DNA of 64,000 bases from CAVQHY01 sp963712465 (GCA_963712465.1 CAVQHY010000007.1:1-64000), one strand, 5' to 3'; numbered from the stretch's first letter, positions 24,127 through 33,722 are shown. A program made the numbers and translations. Notes: generated by a model from the letters alone, not told the origin.

Positions 24127-25372
24127 CGCACTCCGGCGGCGGTGCCTGCGCCGTCCGCGTCGCGTACGCGCACGCCATCGCAATCCGGTCGATCGTGCGC
24201 GGATGCGAGGACAGCCACAACCTCGCCCACCCGGGCGGTTCGGGGTCGACGAGGCCTGACAGGGCGAGTGAGCGATCGAGTCCGATCGCGCTCCGCGGAT
24301 CCCTGGTGGCGACGAGCGCCCGCCAGTCGGCCTCCGCCTCGTAGCGGCGCGAGACGACGTTCGTGAACGGCTGAGCGGCGAGGACGATCACGAACGCGAC
24401 GAGCAGCCCCAGCGGGACGTTGGCCGGGTCGGCGGCGCCGCCGGGACGACGCTCCAGAACCTTCGCGAGCAGGAACGTCGCCGGAATCGCCAGCAGCGCA
24501 AACCACGCGACCGCCTTCCACACGTGCCTGCGGGCGACGTGCCCGAGCTCGTGCGCCACGAGCGAGAGGAGCTCGCCGCGCGACAGGCTGCCGTCGAGCG
24601 TGGTGTCGTACAGGACGACGTGCTTCGTCGGCCCGATCCCCGCGGCGTAGGCATTCTCGGCCGTCGTCCGGCGACTCGCGTCGGCGACCTCGACGGCGGC
24701 CACGCGAACTCCCTCTTTCGCGGCCAGCTCGCGGATCTCCGCTGCGAGAACCGGGTCGCGCAGGGGCTCGAGTCGGTTGAGCAGTGGCTCGACGACGACC
24801 GGTTGGACGAGTACGAAGAGCACGCCGACCCCCGCGAGCGCGGGCCCACCGGCAAGCCACCAGCTCCGGCCGAGCCGACCCGCGAGCCAGAGCACGCCCG
24901 CGACACAGAGCACGACGATTGCGAGGCGCACGCCGAGCGCGATCACCCGGTCGCCGAGCCAGCCTCCCCAGCCCTGCGTCGAGAGCCCGTAGCGACCCCG
25001 CCACCAGTGCCCGACGGCGGCGAGCGGCAGCGTCGCGAGGAACGCGGCAACCACGACCAGCTCGGCGATCGACACGCCCACCCGTATTCGGCCGGCGACG
25101 AAGGCTCGCACGCGAGCCGCGAGCGCCGGCCCCTTCCAGGCGGCGAGGGCGACGATGGCGAGCTCGATCGCGGTGGAGGCTGCCCAGAGGGAGTGCGTCA
25201 CCCTGCGGTAGTCCTCGATGCGCGCCAGGTCATCCGCGGAGAACGACGCATTCACGTCGAGTTCGGGAAGCGCGAGGCTCGGCACCGTCGTCCGCCAGAG
25301 CAGCGCGCCCGCGAGGACCCAGCCGGCAAGCAGGACTCCCCCGAAGACGCGCGGTAGTGTTGCCCGGCTCAC
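24098..25372 (-). CDS. M48-family membrane zinc metallopeptidase
   Basis: About 424 residues, Ste24/HtpX-like. Hydrophobic helices in the N-terminal half (VFGGVLLAGWVLAGALLW; LVVVAAFLATLPLAAVGHWW; LAIVVLCVAGVLWLAG; GVGVLFVLVQPVV), zinc motif LLSLVAHELGHVARRH, two more helices, then YEAEADWRALVATRD supplying the third ligand, and the LWLSSHPRTIDRIAMA tail. Degrades or processes membrane proteins; the CAAX-type layout is closest. GTG 25372 abuts the divergent GTG 25373; a GTG at 25414 would overlap that gene. Confidence 0.9.
   Translation of the reverse strand: MSRATLPRVFGGVLLAGWVLAGALLWRTTVPSLALPELDVNASFSADDLARIEDYRRVTHSLWAASTAIELAIVALAAWKGPALAARVRAFVAGRIRVGVSIAELVVVAAFLATLPLAAVGHWWRGRYGLSTQGWGGWLGDRVIALGVRLAIVVLCVAGVLWLAGRLGRSWWLAGGPALAGVGVLFVLVQPVVVEPLLNRLEPLRDPVLAAEIRELAAKEGVRVAAVEVADASRRTTAENAYAAGIGPTKHVVLYDTTLDGSLSRGELLSLVAHELGHVARRHVWKAVAWFALLAIPATFLLAKVLERRPGGAADPANVPLGLLVAFVIVLAAQPFTNVVSRRYEAEADWRALVATRDPRSAIGLDRSLALSGLVDPEPPGWARLWLSSHPRTIDRIAMACAYATRTAQAPPPECVTRATPEGS
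25355..25360 (+). promoter_or_regulatory. -10 TAGTGT for the phosphoesterase
   Basis: TANNNT ending 12 nt before GTG 25373, allowing a leader of about 5 nt. It lies inside the M48 gene. Confidence 0.4.
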
Positions 25373-26104
25373 GTGCGCGTCGCCCTCATCTCTGACATTC
25401 ACGGAAACCTGCACGCGCTCGACGCGGTCCTCGGAGCGATCGACGGCGAGTCACCCGACGCGGTCTGGTGTCTCGGAGACCTCGTAGGCTACGGGCCGAA
25501 GCCGAACGCGTGCTGCAGCGCGGTCGCCGCACGCGCGTCGGTTTGCCTCGCCGGAAATCACGACCTGGGCGTGCTCGGTCGGCTCGACATCGACGAGTTC
25601 TCGCCGGAGGCGGCGCTCGCGGCACGCTGGACGGCGGCGGTGCTCGACGAGGCGAGCCGGGCCCTGCTCGAGAGCCTGAGCCCGCAGGCTCGAGCCGAGG
25701 GTGCCGGCCTCTTTCACGGAAGCCCACACGACCCGATCTGGGAGTACGTGCTGACACCGGAAGCGGCGCTGCTCGCGTTCCACTCCTGCGAGGACGATCT
25801 CGTGCTCGTCGGCCACAGCCACGTCCCGCTCGCGATCTCGTTCGCGGACGGCGAGCTCGAGGGCGGCCTCGTCGAAGGGGTCGCGCAGATCGAGCTCGCC
25901 CCGACGCGTCGCTGGCTGCTCAATCCCGGCTCGGTCGGGCAGCCGCGCGACGGTGATCCACGCGCGGCCTGGCTCCTGCTCGACCTGGGCGGCCGCACGG
26001 CCTCGTTTCGCCGCGAGAGCTATCCGGTCGATCGCACCCAGGCGGAGATCCTGGAACGCGGGCTCCCGGAGAGCCTTGCCGCCCGCCTCGCAGAGGGCGT
26101 GTGA
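25373..26104 (+). CDS. Calcineurin-like metallophosphoesterase
   Basis: A 243-residue YfcE/ApaH-like enzyme with the full two-metal motif set: LISDIHGNLHAL, VWCLGDLVGYGP, LAGNHD, FHGSP, LVGHSHVPL and the closing LLNPGSVGQPRDGDPRAAW. It starts exactly at GTG 25373 (MRVALISDIHGN), so the start is firm. Likely hydrolyses phosphodiesters or phosphomonoesters; substrate not predictable. Its start codon touches the divergent M48 start (CAC|GTG). Confidence 0.92.
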   Translation: MRVALISDIHGNLHALDAVLGAIDGESPDAVWCLGDLVGYGPKPNACCSAVAARASVCLAGNHDLGVLGRLDIDEFSPEAALAARWTAAVLDEASRALLESLSPQARAEGAGLFHGSPHDPIWEYVLTPEAALLAFHSCEDDLVLVGHSHVPLAISFADGELEGGLVEGVAQIELAPTRRWLLNPGSVGQPRDGDPRAAWLLLDLGGRTASFRRESYPVDRTQAEILERGLPESLAARLAEGV

Positions 26105-26123
26105 GGCGAGCCACGCTTCGGCC

Positions 26124-26702
26124 CTACGACGAGGCGGTCGATCTCGCCGTCGTCACCTCGAGCCCCTCGCGGGTGAGGGCGAGCTGAACCTCTTCTCGCG
26201 CCTTGTAGATCCGCCACTTGACCGTCGCAAGGGTGATCTCGAGCGCGTCCGCTATCTCCGCATAGGAGAGGCCGACGATGTCGCGGAGGAGCAACGCCAT
26301 CTTCAGGTCCGGATTGAGCGCCGCCACCGCGCGCCAGACGCCGTCGATCGTCTCGAGCCGCTCGAGCGGCGCGTCGACCGCTTCGAGCTGGGGCGCATCG
26401 TCCAGCGAGACGGTTCCGTGCGGCCTGCGCTCGCGGGCCCTCAGCTCGTCGAGAACCCGGTTCTTCGCCACCTGGAACAGCCAGGTCGTGAAGCGGCAGC
26501 GAAGCGAGAACGAGCCGAGCCCCTGGTAGATGCGAAGGAAGATCTCCTGGGTCAGGTCCTCGGCCAGCGCACGGCTCCCGACCATGCGCAGTACGTAGTT
26601 GAACACCGGCACCTCGTAGGTCCTGACGAGGATCGAGAACGCACGCTCGTCACCGCGCTGAGCCTTGCGGAGGATCGACGGATCGGGCTGGGGCAGGGGC
26701 AA
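26124..26702 (-). CDS. ECF RNA polymerase sigma factor
   Basis: A 192-residue group IV sigma factor. Region 2: LVRTYEVPVFNYVLRMVGSR, ALAEDLTQEIFLRIYQGL, CRFTTWLFQVAKNRVLDELR. Region 4: LNPDLKMALLLRDIVGLSYA, EIADALEITLATVKWRIYKA. TTG 26702 gives MPLPQPDPSILRKAQRGDER. A perfect TATACT lies 22 nt upstream. No anti-sigma gene follows: the next gene on this strand upstream is gpmI and the neighbour downstream is convergent. So its regulator lies elsewhere. Confidence 0.92.
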   Translation of the reverse strand: MPLPQPDPSILRKAQRGDERAFSILVRTYEVPVFNYVLRMVGSRALAEDLTQEIFLRIYQGLGSFSLRCRFTTWLFQVAKNRVLDELRARERRPHGTVSLDDAPQLEAVDAPLERLETIDGVWRAVAALNPDLKMALLLRDIVGLSYAEIADALEITLATVKWRIYKAREEVQLALTREGLEVTTARSTASS

Positions 26703-26724
26703 GGGCTGGGGTGCCTCGGCGCCG

Positions 26725-26730
26725 AGTATA
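26725..26730 (-). promoter_or_regulatory. -10 TATACT for the ECF sigma gene
   Basis: Near-consensus TATACT, 22 nt before TTG 26702; no convincing -35. Confidence 0.5.
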
Positions 26731-26798
26731 GACCGCCTCGATCACCGGAGGATTAGGCCGGAGTTACGGCGACGTCGTCACTCGTTCGCGTGCGCTTT

Positions 26799-28295
26799 CT
26801 ACCGTTCACCGAGCGTCTGTGACGTCTCGACCAGCGAGCGGCCGCTCATCTCCCGCGGCGAGGCGAGGTCGAGCAGATCGAGGGCCGTCGGGACGAGATC
26901 GGCCAGCGTGCCGCCCCCGGCGAGGGAGATGCCGTCGAGCGTCACGACGAGCGGGACGGGGTTCGTGGTGTGCGCGGTATGCGGGCTCCTCCCGTCAGCC
27001 TCGAGCATCTGCTCGGCGTTGCCGTGGTCCGCGGTCACGAGGCAGACGCCCCCGAGCCGCTCGACCGCACCGACGACCCGGCCGAGGCACGCGTCGGCAG
27101 TCTCGACCGCCCTCACGACCGCGGGGATGACCCCGGTGTGGCCCACCATGTCCGGATTGGCGAAGTTCACGATCGCGAAGCGGTACCCGCCGCCGATCTC
27201 CTCCTCGAAGCGGCGGGCGACCTCGACGGCCGACATCTCGGGTTTCTGGTCGTAGGTCGCGACGTCTCTCGGCGAGGGTACGAGGATGCGCGTCTCGCCG
27301 GTCCACTCCTCCTCGCGGCCGCCGTTGAAGAAGTACGTCACGTGCGCGTACTTCTCGGTCTCGGCGACATGGAGCTGCCGGGCTCCGTGCAGTGCGAGAA
27401 CCTCGGCGATCGTCTCGTGGACGTCCTGCTCCGGGAACGCCACCGGACAGTCGAGATCGGCGCGGTAGCGGGTCATCGTGGTCAGGTCGACGTCGGCGTC
27501 GAGCAGCTTCTCCGTCAGCTGGCGGACGCGGTCGGGGCGGAAGTTGAAGAGGATCGCCGCGTCGACTTCCCCGATGCGTGGCCCGGGCAGGACAACCGGC
27601 TCGACGAACTCGTCGGTGACGCCGGCGGCGTAGCTCGCCCGGACGGCGACTACGGGATCATCGGCGCTCGCTCCACGACCGGCGAGGATCGCATCGAGTG
27701 CCCGCCCCGTCCGCTCCCAGCGGCCGTCGCGATCCATCGCGTAGTAGCGCCCGCAAACGGTCACGACCCGCGCGCCCTCGGCGACGAGCTCGCTCAGATC
27801 GGCCGCAGCCGCGCGCGGGGAGACGTCGCGGCCGTCGGTGAAGGCGTGCACGACGGTCCGCCCGGCCATCCGCTCGCGCCGCGCGAGCTCGAGCAGCGCC
27901 CGCAGGTGGTCGATGTGCGAGTGGACGCCGCCGTACGAGACGAGGCCGAGCAGGTGGACGTCGCCACCGCGCGCCCGGGCGCGGGCGAACGCACCGAGAA
28001 GCGCCTCGTTCTCGAAGAACGCCCCGCTCGCGATCGCCCGGTCGATGCGGACGAGGTCCTGGTCGACCACGCGGCCGGCGCCGATCGTGAGGTGCCCGAC
28101 CTCGGAGTTGCCCATCTGGCCCGGCGGGAGCCCCACGTCCGGTCCGGATGCGCTCAGCGTGGTGTGCGGATACCGCTCCCAGAGGCCGTCGAACACGGGC
28201 GTCTCGGCCAGCTCAACGGCGTTCCCGGGCCCGGGCGGGGCGCAGCCCCAGCCGTCGAGCACGACGAGCGCTACGAGAGGGAGGCCGCTTCGCAA
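26799..28295 (-). CDS. gpmI: 2,3-bisphosphoglycerate-independent phosphoglycerate mutase
   Basis: A 498-residue iPGM: PLVALVVLDGWGCAPPG, catalytic Ser in GQMGNSEVGHLTIGAGRVV, HLLGLVSYGGVHSHIDHL, HAFTDGRDVSPRAA, RYYAMDRDGRWER, FNFRPDRVRQLT, YFFNGGREEEW, ANPDMVGHTG and CLVTADHGNAEQML. Interconverts 3- and 2-phosphoglycerate with manganese. TTG 28295 is chosen because PLVALVVLDGWG needs an upstream start and no ATG/GTG is available before it. It overlaps the end of tpiA by 25 nt, suggesting coupling. Unusual: gpmI directly follows tpiA. Confidence 0.93.
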   Translation of the reverse strand: MRSGLPLVALVVLDGWGCAPPGPGNAVELAETPVFDGLWERYPHTTLSASGPDVGLPPGQMGNSEVGHLTIGAGRVVDQDLVRIDRAIASGAFFENEALLGAFARARARGGDVHLLGLVSYGGVHSHIDHLRALLELARRERMAGRTVVHAFTDGRDVSPRAAAADLSELVAEGARVVTVCGRYYAMDRDGRWERTGRALDAILAGRGASADDPVVAVRASYAAGVTDEFVEPVVLPGPRIGEVDAAILFNFRPDRVRQLTEKLLDADVDLTTMTRYRADLDCPVAFPEQDVHETIAEVLALHGARQLHVAETEKYAHVTYFFNGGREEEWTGETRILVPSPRDVATYDQKPEMSAVEVARRFEEEIGGGYRFAIVNFANPDMVGHTGVIPAVVRAVETADACLGRVVGAVERLGGVCLVTADHGNAEQMLEADGRSPHTAHTTNPVPLVVTLDGISLAGGGTLADLVPTALDLLDLASPREMSGRSLVETSQTLGER

Positions 28296-29002
28296 ATCGC
28301 CGCGAACGACTCGACGTCGAGTGACGCGCCGCCGACGAGCGCCCCGTCGACGTCGGGTTGCGCGAGAAGCTCCGACGCGTTCTCGGGCTTGACGGAGCCG
28401 CCGTACAGCACGGGCACGTCGAGGATCTGCTTGATCAGCTCGTGCGCCTCCTGGGCGATCGCGGGCGTGGCCGTCCTGCCCGTGCCGATCGCCCACACCG
28501 GCTCGTAGGCGATCACGATCCCGTCGCTCCCGACCGACTCGGCGATCGCGGCGACCTGGCGTCGGAGCACCTCCCCGGTCCGCCCTGCCTCGCGCTCGGC
28601 CTCGAGCTCCCCCACGCAGGCGATCACCGCCAGCTCCGCGTCGAGCGCGGCACGAGCACGCCTCGCGGCTGTCTCGTCCGTCTCGCCGAAGTGCTGTCGC
28701 CGCTCGGAGTGCCCGACGATCGTCCCGCCCGCACCGGCCTCACGGGCCATCCCGGGGGAGATCTCGCCGGTGAACGCCCCCTGCTCCTCCCAGTGGACGC
28801 TCTGGGCATAGACGAACAGCTCGGATCCCTCGAGCGCGAGCGACGCGTCGGCGATCGACACCGACGGAGGGCAGACTGCGACCTCGACACCTTCGAGCCC
28901 GGCCAGACGCTCCGCCAGCGCGGCACAGAACGACACCGCCTCCGACGGCCCCTTGAACATCTTCCAGTTGCCTGCGATGAGAGGTCGGCTCGGCCCGGCC
29001 AC
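28271..29002 (-). CDS. tpiA: Triose-phosphate isomerase
   Basis: A 243-residue TIM barrel: PLIAGNWKMFKGPSEA, catalytic His in GGTIVGHSERRQHF, catalytic Glu in VIAYEPVWAIGTGRTATP, and VLYGGSVKPENA plus GALVGGASLD for phosphate binding. Interconverts DHAP and glyceraldehyde-3-phosphate. GTG 29002 gives MAGPSRPLIAGNWKM; ATG 29023 is also in frame. A TACGAT box ends 9 nt before the GTG, so tpiA-gpmI may have its own near-leaderless promoter, separate from the sigma gene whose stop (29033) is 30 nt away. Confidence 0.95.
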   Translation of the reverse strand: MAGPSRPLIAGNWKMFKGPSEAVSFCAALAERLAGLEGVEVAVCPPSVSIADASLALEGSELFVYAQSVHWEEQGAFTGEISPGMAREAGAGGTIVGHSERRQHFGETDETAARRARAALDAELAVIACVGELEAEREAGRTGEVLRRQVAAIAESVGSDGIVIAYEPVWAIGTGRTATPAIAQEAHELIKQILDVPVLYGGSVKPENASELLAQPDVDGALVGGASLDVESFAAICEAASLS

Positions 29003-29011
29003 GGTCGCGCC

Positions 29012-29017
29012 ATCGTA
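29012..29017 (-). promoter_or_regulatory. -10 TACGAT for tpiA
   Basis: TANNNT ending 9 nt before GTG 29002. Confidence 0.45.
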
Positions 29018-29032
29018 CGGCACGCGGACCGG

Positions 29033-30478
29033 TCAGTCGTCCGACTCGTCGCCGCTCGAGCCGCTGCCCGAGCCATCCGACGCGCCGGAGTCGCCGGCGT
29101 CCGCGGCGTCGTCCGGCTCTTCGGGCTCCTCCGGCTCCGTCGTCGCGGCGGACTGGGAGCTCCCCGGCGAGCCCGAGCCTGACGAGCCGGACGACCCGGG
29201 CGACCCTGAGCCCGAGGAGCCCGCGGATCCGGACGAGCCGGAGCTATCGCCGCTTTCCGCCTGATCGTGACCCGACGCTTGCTGCTCGTGGTCTTCCTTG
29301 CCGTCGTCGCCGCCCCCCGGGCCCGATGTCCCGGACGGGCCCGACCGGTCGTCGTCCTCGTGAGCGTCGCCTCCATCCCGTCCGGAGCTGTCGTCGTCGT
29401 CCTCGCCTGAGCGCGCCGGCTCGAGCGCCTCGGACTCCTCGCCGTCGAGATCGACCACGGGCACGGCCGCAGCAGGCTTCTCTCGCTTGCCGCCGCTTCC
29501 CTTGCCTCGCTGGTCGGCGCCGCGGTCCGGGCGCGTCTGGGCGACCGTGGGAGCGCCGTCGTCACTTCCCGCGAGCCGCGTCGGCAACGGTGCCGTTGCG
29601 AGCGGCCGCGCCGAGGGCGGTGGCGTCGCAGGCAGCGGTTGCGATGCGACCACCGCGGCGGCAACCGCGGACGCTCGACGAGCCGGAGGATCGCCGCGGT
29701 GCGTCTCGACGACGCCGACCGCAGTTCCGGCGGCGCCGACCGCGATCGTGGTCGCCGCGACCTTCGCCGCGAGCGGCGCTCCGACCAGCTTTGCGACGAG
29801 CGCGCCCAGGCCTGCGCCTCCGGCTCCTCCGGCTGCTGTGGCGGCCACCCCCGACCCCCCAACCGCGAACCCGGGCACCGACTGGACAAGCATCTCTCGG
29901 ATCGCCACCGGCACGGCGACACCTGCCGCCGCCGTCCGCAGCGGGCCAAGGCGCTCCTGGAGCGTACGGCGGGCGCGGAAAATCAGCGACTCGACCGCGG
30001 AAACCGAGACTCCGAGCGCCGCCGAGACCTCGTCATAGCGCAGACCGCAAACCTCGCGCAGCACGACCGCCTCCCGCTGGGCATCGGGAAGCTCGAGCAG
30101 CGCGGCGACGAGAGCGGCCAGGTCGGCCCGGCGGGCGGCCTCCTGCTCCGGGCCCTCGGCCGAGACCACGAGGCTCTCGTCGAGGGAGAGCGGCTCGCGC
30201 ATCCGTCGCTCGACGCGGGCGCGACACTCGTTGCGGGCGATCGTCCCGAGCCAGGCGGCCGGGTCGCGTGGATCGGTTCCCGACAGAAGGCTCTTGTGCG
30301 CCGAGAGAAAGGTCTGCTGAGCGGCGTCCTCGGCGTCCTGTGGGTCATGCAGGAGCAGGCGGCACAGGCTGTACACCATGCGCCCGTGCTGCTCGTAGAG
30401 GTCGGCGAGGCGTGCGCCGGCCGCCCCACCATCGGGGCGGCCGGATTCAATCCGCTGCGGCTCGGCGACCATCGCCAC
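29033..30478 (-). CDS. ECF sigma factor with membrane tether and acidic tail
   Basis: A 481-residue protein, more than twice the usual ECF length. Residues 24-95 are sigma region 2 (LYEQHGRMVYSLCRLLLHDP, QDAEDAAQQTFLSAHKSL); 120-178 are region 4 (LPDAQREAVVLREVCGLRYD, VSAALGVSVSAVESLIFRAR). A Gly/Ala-rich stretch leads to one weakly hydrophobic helix at ~236-257 (AAKVAATTIAVGAAGTAVGV). The last ~220 residues are Pro/Ala-rich then extremely Asp/Glu/Ser/Gly-rich (GSSGSGSPGSSGSSGSGSPG, EPEEPEEPDD). I infer a cytoplasmic sigma unit anchored in the membrane with an exported tail. It follows the secreted acidic protein by 5 nt (one operon). Confidence 0.85.
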   Translation of the reverse strand: MAMVAEPQRIESGRPDGGAAGARLADLYEQHGRMVYSLCRLLLHDPQDAEDAAQQTFLSAHKSLLSGTDPRDPAAWLGTIARNECRARVERRMREPLSLDESLVVSAEGPEQEAARRADLAALVAALLELPDAQREAVVLREVCGLRYDEVSAALGVSVSAVESLIFRARRTLQERLGPLRTAAAGVAVPVAIREMLVQSVPGFAVGGSGVAATAAGGAGGAGLGALVAKLVGAPLAAKVAATTIAVGAAGTAVGVVETHRGDPPARRASAVAAAVVASQPLPATPPPSARPLATAPLPTRLAGSDDGAPTVAQTRPDRGADQRGKGSGGKREKPAAAVPVVDLDGEESEALEPARSGEDDDDSSGRDGGDAHEDDDRSGPSGTSGPGGGDDGKEDHEQQASGHDQAESGDSSGSSGSAGSSGSGSPGSSGSSGSGSPGSSQSAATTEPEEPEEPDDAADAGDSGASDGSGSGSSGDESDD

Positions 30479-30483
30479 CGAGG

Positions 30484-31203
30484 TTATTCGTCGTCCACCT
30501 CGCCATCGCCGTGCCCCGAGTGGTGTCCGTCGCCGTCGTGCTCGTCGTCGTCGTCCCAGTCGCCGGTACCGGAGTGATCCTCCTCGTCGCCCTTCTCAGC
30601 GTCCTCGGGACACGAATCGTCGTCATCGTCGTCGGCGTTGCCGGGCCCGTGATGCTGATCCTGGTCGTCGTCGAACTCGTCCTCGGCCTCGAAGTCATCC
30701 TCGGCCTCGAAGTCGTCCTCGGCCTTCGCGGCGCGCACGACCCACTGCCCGCCGACGAGGTCGCACGTCATCTCGATCAGGTCGCCGACCGCCACCGTCC
30801 CGACACCCTCCGTGCCGGTGAAGCACGTCACCTGGGCGGTTCCCGAGCCGATCGTGATGGAATCCGTGCCGAGCGCGGACACCGTTCCCTTCACCTCGAT
30901 CTCGTCATCGATCGCGGCCTGGCTCTGATCCGAGCCAAGCGTCTTGATCGACCGGGCCGCGAACGTTCCGTCGGCGAGCCTCCGCGCTTTGACGTGTACC
31001 CGCTGGCCGACGTGGAGCGACCGCATCCTGTGGCGCGCGTGGACGGTGCGAGCCATCTTGTTCTTGGAGACGGTCGTGACCGTGTCCCGCTTCACGTTCT
31101 TGGCCACGACGACGCCGTTCCAGTCGGCGGCGCCGGCCGCCGAGGTGAACACCGCGGCAAGCATGACTACGAGGGAGAGGAGAAGGAGTCGTCTCATCTG
31201 CAT
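30484..31203 (-). CDS. Secreted DUF5666-like protein with acidic tail
   Basis: A 239-residue exported protein. Signal peptide MRRLLLLSLVVMLAAVFTSAAGAA (ATG 31203 or 31197). Residues ~28-95 and ~100-160 are two small beta-barrel (OB-like, DUF5666-type) units: GVVVAKNVKRDTVTTVS..VGQRVHVKAR and EVKGTVSALGTDSITIGSG..VGDLIEMTC. The tail repeats AEDDFEAEDDFEAEDEF and continues DDDDDDSCPED.., DWDDDDEHDGDGHHSGH, so about 65 residues of Asp/Glu/His likely bind divalent metal. It is followed by the tethered sigma gene, also acid-tailed. Role unknown; a partner or signal for that sigma is a reasonable guess. Confidence 0.8.
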   Translation of the reverse strand: MQMRRLLLLSLVVMLAAVFTSAAGAADWNGVVVAKNVKRDTVTTVSKNKMARTVHARHRMRSLHVGQRVHVKARRLADGTFAARSIKTLGSDQSQAAIDDEIEVKGTVSALGTDSITIGSGTAQVTCFTGTEGVGTVAVGDLIEMTCDLVGGQWVVRAAKAEDDFEAEDDFEAEDEFDDDQDQHHGPGNADDDDDDSCPEDAEKGDEEDHSGTGDWDDDDEHDGDGHHSGHGDGEVDDE

Positions 31204-31215
31204 CCTTTCGTTACA

Positions 31216-31233
31216 CCGCCCCGGCGGGGGCGG
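31216..31233. other. Hairpin upstream of the DUF5666-like gene
   Basis: CCGCCCC-GGCG-GGGGCGG, 13 nt before the gene at 31203; could be the pgk terminator or a leader element. The 31234-31375 gap otherwise shows nothing. Confidence 0.4.
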
Positions 31234-31375
31234 ACGATTGCCTGGCCTTCTACGAGACAGGAGGTGGATCGGCGGAAAAACTTGCGCCCGAAAGGTCCGA
31301 ATCCCCCGTTGGAGCTGCTCGCGGGCCGAGTCGCCAGCCTGCCTGTGCGCGCAAGCCGTCGCACGCGGACTAGTC

Positions 31376-31419
31376 TGGACCCCCCGTGTTAGGAAGTTGG
31401 ACCCCCCGTGTTAGGAAGT
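31376..31419. repeat. Perfect 22-bp tandem duplication at the 3' end of pgk
   Basis: TGGACCCCCCGTGTTAGGAAGT occurs twice with no spacer. On minus, each unit contains TTCCTAACACGG; the TAA of the second unit (31411-31413) is the pgk stop. Confidence 0.9.
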
Positions 31420-32502
31420 CGTAATGGAGGGAATCGCGGCGACGCCTGGCAGCACGCGACCCTCGAGCAGCTCGAGCGAGGCGCCCCCGCCCGTCGAGAT
31501 CCAGTCGATCCGGTCGGCCAGTCCGAGCTCCTCGATCGCACGGACCGAGTCGCCGCCGCCGACGACGGTACGCCCCGGACACGCGGCGACGGCCTCCGCG
31601 ACTGCCTTCGTCCCCTCCGCGAAGCGGGGCCACTCGAACACGCCCATCGGGCCGTTCCAGAACACCGTCCGGGCGCCGGCGATCCGTCCGGCGAACGCGG
31701 CCCGCGTCGCCGGGCCGATGTCCAGGCCGAGCCAGCCCTCCGGAACCGCGTCGCAAGCGACGATCCTGGCCTCGGCGTCCGGCTCGAACGCGGCGGCCGC
31801 GACGACGTCGACAGGCAGCAAGACCTCGGCCGTCCCGTCCAGCGGAGCACGAGCGGCCAGCTCCGCCGCCATCTTCCCTCCGATCAGCAGGGAGTCGGCC
31901 TTCTCGGCAAGCCGCTCGAGGACGCCGATCTTGTCCGCCACCTTCGCGCCGCCCACGACGGCGACGAACGGCCGAGCCGGGCTCACGAGCAGGCCGCCGA
32001 GCTCGTCGAGCTCGCGCAGGAGCAGCAACCCGGCGTAGGCGTCGAGATGCCGCGCGACACCCTCCGTCGAGGCGTGGGCGCGGTGCGCAGCTCCAAAGGC
32101 GTCGTTCACGTACAGGTCGGCGAGCGCGGCCAGCTCGCTGGCGAAGGCGTCGTCGTTGGCCTCCTCGCCGGGATGGAAGCGCGTGTTCTCGAGCACGGTC
32201 AGCGGCGCCGACACGTCGTCGAAGGCGACCGCGCGGCCGAGGAGCTCGGCGAGCCGTTCGGCGACCGGCCGTAGCGACAACGCAGGGTCCGGGCCGCCCT
32301 TCGGCCGGCCGAGATGCGAGCAGAGGAGCACCTGGGCCGCGCCCCGATCGAGCAGCAGGCGGATCGTCGGCAACGCGGCCCGGATCCGCGTGTCGTCGGC
32401 GACGCGCCCATCCTCGAGCGGCACGTTGAAGTCGACCCGCACGAGGACGCGCTTGTCTTCCACGTCGGCCGTCTCGACCGACCGCGGGAGCCTCAACCGC
32501 AC
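31411..32502 (-). CDS. pgk: Phosphoglycerate kinase
   Basis: A 363-residue PGK, somewhat shorter than the usual 385-415. Motifs: VLVRVDFNVPLEDGRVADDT, LLCSHLGRPKGG, ENTRFHPGEEAND, VNDAFGAAHRAHAST, VVGGAKVADKIGVLERL, FWNGPMGVFEWPRFAEGT, VVGGGDSVRAIEELG and WISTGGGASLELLEG. Makes ATP and 3-phosphoglycerate from 1,3-bisphosphoglycerate. It lies 34 nt after gap on the same strand, so gap-pgk is an operon. Its stop codon sits in a 22-bp tandem duplication. Confidence 0.96.
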   Translation of the reverse strand: MRLRLPRSVETADVEDKRVLVRVDFNVPLEDGRVADDTRIRAALPTIRLLLDRGAAQVLLCSHLGRPKGGPDPALSLRPVAERLAELLGRAVAFDDVSAPLTVLENTRFHPGEEANDDAFASELAALADLYVNDAFGAAHRAHASTEGVARHLDAYAGLLLLRELDELGGLLVSPARPFVAVVGGAKVADKIGVLERLAEKADSLLIGGKMAAELAARAPLDGTAEVLLPVDVVAAAAFEPDAEARIVACDAVPEGWLGLDIGPATRAAFAGRIAGARTVFWNGPMGVFEWPRFAEGTKAVAEAVAACPGRTVVGGGDSVRAIEELGLADRIDWISTGGGASLELLEGRVLPGVAAIPSITTS

Positions 32503-32536
32503 CCCTTGAACGGGCGCGGCATGCCTCGCCCGCGGA

Positions 32537-33535
<999 letters not shown>

Positions 33536-33568
33536 TCGCCTGCCTCCGATCCGGATCGCTGACCCCAG

Positions 33569-33591
33569 CGGGCGATTCTACTTCTCGCCCG
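33569..33591 (-). promoter_or_regulatory. gap promoter: -10 flanked by an inverted repeat
   Basis: CGGGCGA and TCGCCCG (perfect 7-bp arms, 9-nt spacer) bracket TAGAAT (minus strand, 33575-33580), the likely gap -10. A repressor bound here would block the promoter. Confidence 0.5.
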
Positions 33592-33722
33592 ACGGGCGGC
33601 TTCGAGCCACTTGGCAACAGTTGTCGCTTTACCTCCTATACTCCCACTCTCGAGCGGGAGCCGCGATCGTCCGGTGTCGGATTCAGACCCCGTCCGGCGC
33701 CAAGGTTCGGAACGCGGCACAT

